A stretch of DNA of 64,000 nucleotides, from NCBI RefSeq assembly GCF_029167645.1, contig NZ_CP119147.1:5722501-5786500 (forward strand), in the 5' to 3' direction. This DNA is from Streptomyces sp. AM 2-1-1 (GTDB lineage: Bacteria; Actinomycetota; Actinomycetes; Streptomycetales; Streptomycetaceae). The position numbers were made by a program, and so were the translations under genes. The notes under the pieces are model-generated. The model searched no databases, was not told the origin of the DNA, and saw only the letters and a program-made list of their open reading frames with translations. Shown here piece after piece: positions 60,199 through 64,000 of the stretch (its first letter is position 1; every line of letters starts with the position of its first letter).

Positions 60199-61718
60199 CG
60201 GCCCGCCTCCTGCGTCGTGTTGAGGATGTTCACGCCTCGGAAGAGGGCGGAGGGGCAGCCGTGCGAGACCGCCGCGACCTGGCCCGGCTGGGCCTTGCCG
60301 CAGTTGAAGGCGCCACCCAGGACGTACGTCTGCGGGCCGCCGACCTTCTCCATGGAGCCCCAGAAGTCGGTGGTCGTCGCCTGGTACGCGACGTCCCGCA
60401 GCTGCCCGGCCAGCCGGCCGTTCTCGATGCGGAAGAAACGCTGCCCGGTGAACTGGAAGTTGTAGCGCTGCATGTCGATCGACCAGGAGCGGTCGCCGAC
60501 CACGTAGATCCCGCGCTCCACCCCGCCGATCAGGTCCTCGGTGGAGAGCCCGCCCGGATCCGGCCGCAGCGAGACGTTGGCCATCCGCTGCACCGGCACA
60601 TGGCCCGGCGAGTCGGCGTACGCACACCCGTTCGACCGGCCGAGACCGGTCAACTTCGCGATCCTGCGGTCGAGTTGGTACCCGACGAGGGTGCCGTCCC
60701 GGACCAGGTCCCAGGACTGCGCCTCGACGCCCTCGTCGTCGTACCCGATCGTCGCCAAGCCGTGCTCGGCCGTCCGGTCACCCGTCACGTTCATCACCGG
60801 GGAGCCGTACGCCAGCTTCCCCAGCTGGTCGAAGGTGGCGAACGAGGTGCCCGCGTACGCCGCCTCGTACCCCAGCGCCCGGTCCAGCTCGGTGGCGTGG
60901 CCGATCGACTCGTGGATGGTCAGCCAGAGGTTCGACGGGTCGACGACCAGGTCGTACGTCCCCGCCTCCACACCCGGCGCCCGCATCTTCTCGGCGAGCA
61001 GTCCGGGGATGCGCTCCAACTCGTCGTTCCAGTCCCAGCCGGTGCCGGTCAGGTACTCCCACCCCCGGCCCACCGGCGGCGCGATCGTCCGCATCGAGTC
61101 GAAGTCGCCCGTCGCGGCGTCCACCGCGACGGCCGTCAGCTGCGGATGCAGCCGCACCCGCTGCTGGGTGGTGACCGTACCGGCGGTGTCCGCGTAGAAC
61201 TTGTTCTCGTGGACGGTCATCAGCGAGGCGTCCACGTGCGCGACCCCGGCCGCCCCGAGCAGCCGGCCGCTCCACTCCGCGAGCAGCCCGGTCTTCTCCC
61301 CGTCCGGCACCGCGAACGGGTCGATCTCGTAACGGGAGACCCAGCTCCGCTCCCCGTGCACCGGCTCGTCCGCCAGCTCCACCCGCTCGTCGGAGCCCGC
61401 CGCCGCGATCACCTTCGCCGACAGCTTCGCCATCGCGACGGCCTGCGAGGCCACCTTCGCCGCCGCGTCCATCGTCAGGTCCACGCCGGACGCGAACCCC
61501 CACGCCCCACCGTGCACGACCCGCACCGCGTATCCGAGGTCGGTGGTGTCGGAAGAGCCGGAGGGACGGGCGTCGCGCAGCCGCAGCGTGGCGCTGCGCA
61601 CCCGCTCGAAGCGGAAGTCCGCGTGCACGGCGCCGAGCGCGCGGGCCCGCGCGAGGGCCGCGTCGGCGAGGGGCCGCAGGGGCAGGGCGAGAAACGACGG
61701 GTCGATGTCATGGGCCAC
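60195..61718 (-). CDS. tldD: TldD family zinc metallopeptidase
   Basis: TldD carries the zinc site of the TldD/E complex. The 507-residue protein has the HExxxH motif in TIHESIGHATELD and a downstream CAYADSPGHVPVQRM segment that supplies the third ligand region (the family's conserved Cys lies in NGCAYA). It also has an N-terminal helical and beta cap with RVRSATLRLRDARPS-like pattern. I chose GTG 61718 (MAHDIDPSFL), with GGGAGG about nine bases upstream, over the more upstream GTG at 61766. First gene of the tldD-pmbA pair, divergent from fabG. Confidence 0.94.
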   Translation of the reverse strand: MAHDIDPSFLALPLRPLADAALARARALGAVHADFRFERVRSATLRLRDARPSGSSDTTDLGYAVRVVHGGAWGFASGVDLTMDAAAKVASQAVAMAKLSAKVIAAAGSDERVELADEPVHGERSWVSRYEIDPFAVPDGEKTGLLAEWSGRLLGAAGVAHVDASLMTVHENKFYADTAGTVTTQQRVRLHPQLTAVAVDAATGDFDSMRTIAPPVGRGWEYLTGTGWDWNDELERIPGLLAEKMRAPGVEAGTYDLVVDPSNLWLTIHESIGHATELDRALGYEAAYAGTSFATFDQLGKLAYGSPVMNVTGDRTAEHGLATIGYDDEGVEAQSWDLVRDGTLVGYQLDRRIAKLTGLGRSNGCAYADSPGHVPVQRMANVSLRPDPGGLSTEDLIGGVERGIYVVGDRSWSIDMQRYNFQFTGQRFFRIENGRLAGQLRDVAYQATTTDFWGSMEKVGGPQTYVLGGAFNCGKAQPGQVAAVSHGCPSALFRGVNILNTTQEAGR

Positions 61719-61866
61719 GGACGGGCCTCCCTTGCGCAGTGGAATCGTGCCGGGGCGTGAAGTCAATCACGGCGCGGCCGGGGCGTGATGGACGGTTCCG
61801 GGCTTCGCCCCCGGGTGGCACGGGGGCGGTCGGCCGCGCACACCGGGGCCGTGCCGACTGTAGAAA

Positions 61867-61898
61867 CCCGACAGCGCCCCGCACGAGCCACTGTCGGG
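61867..61898. other. 8-bp inverted repeat in the tldD/fabG divergent region
   Basis: CCCGACAG (61867-61874) and CTGTCGGG (61891-61898) flank a 16-base loop. The site lies ~70-100 bp before fabG and could be an operator or a 5'-leader hairpin. No clear -10/-35 pair was found in the 61719-61970 stretch. Confidence 0.35.
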
Positions 61899-61970
61899 CC
61901 CGATTCTCCGTACACCGCACCGTACCGATAGGTTTTCGACGTACCAGACCGTCAAGGAAAGGGTGATCCG

Positions 61971-62690
61971 TTGAGCCGCTCGGTTCTCGTCACCGGAGGA
62001 AACCGGGGCATCGGCCTCGCCATCGCCCGCGCCTTCGTCGACAACGGCGACAAGGTGGCGATCACGTTCCGCTCCGGAGAGCCGCCCCTGGCACTCACCG
62101 AGGCGGGTGTTCTCGCGGTCCGCTGCGACATCACCGACGCCGAGCAGGTGGAGCAGGCCTACAAGGAGATCGAGGAGAAGCAGGGTCCCGTCGAGGTGTT
62201 GGTGGCCAACGCCGGCATCACCAAGGACCAGCTCCTGATGCGGATGTCGGAGGAGGACTTCACGTCCGTCGTCGACACCAACCTCACCGGCACCTTCCGC
62301 GTGGTCAAGCGCGCCAACCGCGCGATGCTGCGCGCGAAGAAGGGCCGCGTGGTCCTCATCTCCTCCGTCGTGGGCCTCCTCGGCTCCGCGGGTCAGGCCA
62401 ACTACGCCGCCTCCAAGGCGGGACTGGTCGGGTTCGCCCGGTCGCTGGCCCGTGAACTCGGGTCGCGGAACATCACCTTCAACGTCGTCGCACCCGGATT
62501 CGTCGACACCGACATGACTCAGGTGCTCACCGAGGAGCAGCGCAAGGGCATCGTCGCCCAGGTCCCGCTCGGCCGCTACGCGCGGCCCGACGAGATCGCC
62601 GCCGCGGTCCGTTTCCTCGCTTCCGACGACGCGTCGTACATCACTGGAGCCGTCATCCCCGTTGACGGCGGATTGGGCATGGGTCACTGA
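61971..62690 (+). CDS. fabG: 3-oxoacyl-ACP reductase
   Basis: FabG reduces 3-oxoacyl-ACP with NADPH in fatty acid elongation. The 239-residue SDR protein has TGGNRGIGLAIA (cofactor), NAGITKD, catalytic Ser in VLISSVVG, and Tyr/Lys in YAASKAGL. It ends DASYITGAVIPVDGGLGMGH. The start is a rare TTG at 61971 with AAGGAAAGGG upstream; no better ATG/GTG start fits the conserved N-terminus. It is followed by fabI after five bases, so the pair forms an operon. Confidence 0.95.
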   Translation: MSRSVLVTGGNRGIGLAIARAFVDNGDKVAITFRSGEPPLALTEAGVLAVRCDITDAEQVEQAYKEIEEKQGPVEVLVANAGITKDQLLMRMSEEDFTSVVDTNLTGTFRVVKRANRAMLRAKKGRVVLISSVVGLLGSAGQANYAASKAGLVGFARSLARELGSRNITFNVVAPGFVDTDMTQVLTEEQRKGIVAQVPLGRYARPDEIAAAVRFLASDDASYITGAVIPVDGGLGMGH

Positions 62691-62695
62691 TCACC

Positions 62696-63463
62696 ATGAG
62701 CGGAATTCTCGACGGCAAGCGCATCCTCATCACCGGGGTGCTGATGGAGTCGTCCATCGCGTTCCACACCGCGAAGGTGGCCCAGGAGCAGGGCGCGGAG
62801 ATCATCCTCACCGCCTTCCCGCGCCCCACCCTGACCGAGCGCATCGCCAAGAAGCTCCCCAGGCCCGCGAAGGTCCTCGAACTCGACGTCACCAACGCCG
62901 AGCACCTGGACCGGCTCGCCGGCCTGGTCCGCGACGAGCTCGGCACGCTCGACGGCGTCGTCCACTCCATCGGCTTCGCGCCGCAGGACGCCCTCGGCGG
63001 CAACTTCCTGAACACCCCCTTCGAGTCGGTCGCCACCGCGATGCACGTCTCGGCGTTCTCGCTGAAGTCGCTCGCCATGGCCTGCAAGCCGCTGATGGAG
63101 GAGGGCGGCTCGATCGTCGGCCTCACCTTCGACGCGCAGTTCGCCTGGCCGCAGTACGACTGGATGGGCCCGGCGAAGGCCGCGCTGGAGGCCACCTCCC
63201 GCTACCTCGCCCGGGACCTCGGCTCGGACAACATCCGCTGCAACCTGATCTCGGCCGGACCGCTCGGCTCGATGGCCGCCAAGTCCATCCCGGGCTTCGG
63301 TGACCTCGCGAAGGTCTGGGACACCCGCTCCCCGCTGGCCTGGGACATGAACGACCCGGAGCCGGCCGGCCGCGGTGTGGTCGCGCTGCTCTCGGACTTC
63401 TTCCCGAAGACCACGGGCGAGATCATCCACGTCGACGGCGGCGTGCACATGATCGGCGCCTGA
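62696..63463 (+). CDS. fabI: enoyl-ACP reductase (FabI/InhA type)
   Basis: FabI/InhA performs the last, NADH-dependent reduction step of each fatty acid elongation cycle and is the target of triclosan and isoniazid-type drugs. The 255-residue protein has ITGVLMESSIAFHTAKVAQE (read as ITGVLMESSIAF and HTAKVAQE) at the cofactor site and the active-site Tyr/Lys in YDWMGPAKAALEA. IRCNLISAGPLGSMAAKSIPG forms the substrate loop, and GEIIHVDGGVHMIG ends the protein. It resembles mycobacterial InhA more than E. coli FabI in the AGPLxSMAAKSI stretch. ATG 62696, five bases after fabG. Confidence 0.95.
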   Translation: MSGILDGKRILITGVLMESSIAFHTAKVAQEQGAEIILTAFPRPTLTERIAKKLPRPAKVLELDVTNAEHLDRLAGLVRDELGTLDGVVHSIGFAPQDALGGNFLNTPFESVATAMHVSAFSLKSLAMACKPLMEEGGSIVGLTFDAQFAWPQYDWMGPAKAALEATSRYLARDLGSDNIRCNLISAGPLGSMAAKSIPGFGDLAKVWDTRSPLAWDMNDPEPAGRGVVALLSDFFPKTTGEIIHVDGGVHMIGA

Positions 63464-63532
63464 CCCGTACGGACCCCGTCGGCCGCGTACCCGCATCCGG
63501 ATCCCCCTCCGGAGGGTGCGCGGCCGCCGTGC

Positions 63533-63554
63533 GTCCGGGCGTCACGTCCCGGAC
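63533..63554 (+). terminator. 7-bp hairpin after fabI
   Basis: GTCCGGG (63533-63539) and CCCGGAC (63548-63554) flank an 8-base loop, ~70 bases past the fabI stop. It may end the fabG-fabI transcript. Confidence 0.35.
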
Positions 63555-63659
63555 ACCCCGCGCGCTCGCGCGCTCCTCGCCCCGGGTCGTCAAGACGGCC
63601 GATCCACCGCAGAATGTGGAGGAACCGGACTCTGGTCAGGCTGCGGGGAGGAGATCGCC

Positions 63660-64000
63660 GTGCGTCCCACACGCCGCCGCACCTGGGCCCTGATCGGGTC
63701 CTCGGCGGCCGTCGCCGCTCTCGTCGTCCCCGCGGGCATCTACGCGGCCGGGCCTGGCGGCGCCGCCACCGGGGCCCGCGCCCCGCGCGGGCCGGTCCCG
63801 GCGCCCTCCGGGGCGGAGTGCCGTACGACGGTCGAGGGCTCCCTGGTGATCGCGTACTGCCACAACCCCTACCCCTCCCTCGACCACGTCCGGCTGCACA
63901 CGGAGTGCGCCCGGTGGTGGGACGTGGACGGCGACGGCACGGCGGTGGCCGTCCTCCCGGGCCGTACGGTCCGGCTCCAGGACCGCTGCTGGAAGGACGT
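63660..64000 (+). CDS. secreted or lipid-bilayer-anchored protein, 3' partial
   Basis: A GTG at 63660 with GGGGAGGAGATCGCC upstream opens a frame that runs to the window edge without a stop. The visible ~113 residues begin with a basic VRPTRRRTW and a hydrophobic stretch (ALIGSSAAVAALVVPAGIYA), which looks like a signal peptide or N-terminal anchor. A Gly/Ala/Pro-rich linker follows, then a Cys-containing segment (AECRTTVEG, IAYCHNPYP, ECARWWDVDGDGT, DRCWKD). The even pattern of cysteines fits an extracellular protein with disulfides. I do not recognise the family. Longer ORFs on the other strand over this stretch have no support. Confidence 0.6.
   Translation, partial: MRPTRRRTWALIGSSAAVAALVVPAGIYAAGPGGAATGARAPRGPVPAPSGAECRTTVEGSLVIAYCHNPYPSLDHVRLHTECARWWDVDGDGTAVAVLPGRTVRLQDRCWKD

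Overview
The window is a very GC-rich, tightly packed actinobacterial chromosome segment. Gene content and order point to Streptomyces: ectABCD, a riboswitch-led cobalamin operon, a GATC-binding nucleoid protein of the Gbn type, an Asp23/AmaP cluster, and tyrS, moaA and fabG-fabI. From memory this resembles the conserved core block of S. coelicolor around SCO1814-SCO1867, in one continuous run. I see no tRNA, rRNA, insertion sequence or CRISPR array.

Region 1 (1-12693) is the least ordinary part. Four closely packed genes encode an alanine/glutamine-rich helical protein (cut by the window edge), a YbaB/EbfC-like protein, a small helical protein and a 2789-residue giant. The giant has a WXG100/CpnT-like head, a proline-rich hinge, about six related beta-rich modules and a C-terminal segment with a caspase-like (clan CD) His/Cys pair. 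A fifth gene encodes a membrane-anchored protein with a golvesin C-terminal-like domain. The set looks like a secretion- or surface-associated system of unknown role.

Region 2 (12848-19898) holds a two-domain sulfurtransferase, the ectoine/hydroxyectoine operon ectABCD (minus strand), a class V aminotransferase and an amidohydrolase. ectA and the amidohydrolase both look leaderless. Region 3 (20270-29790) is cobalamin biosynthesis: cobC fused to a CbiG C-terminal domain, a divergent ZIP metal transporter, then cobD-cobQ-chelatase-cobO-cobB. That operon lies behind a cobalamin riboswitch and a previously unannotated 22-codon leader ORF. Region 4 (29904-35642) has a Pit phosphate transporter with a small membrane partner and a clear PHO box, a class II aldolase, an alpha/beta hydrolase, a helical protein of unknown function and a VOC protein.

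Region 5 (35769-38995) has an ABC-F ATPase preceded by a leaderless 7-codon upstream ORF and a Shine-Dalgarno-sequestering hairpin, which looks like translational attenuation. It is followed by gbn, with a cluster of GATC sites upstream, and an enoyl-CoA hydratase. Region 6 (39037-42371) is the Asp23/AmaP envelope-stress cluster. Region 7 (42417-50836) has an SDR that lacks the canonical catalytic Tyr/Lys next to a GH15 hydrolase, then SURF1, a zinc-ribbon protein, a DEDDh exonuclease, a VIT-family transporter, a sterol-desaturase-like hydroxylase, a YhhN protein and an alcohol dehydrogenase. Region 8 (50903-64000) has a secreted subtilase, DUF485-ActP acetate uptake, moaA, small stress-type membrane proteins, tyrS, the tldD/pmbA pair, fabG-fabI and the start of a secreted protein cut by the window end. 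Strong hairpins close most convergent gene pairs.

Gene calls rest on reading motifs and context by eye; no database search was run.
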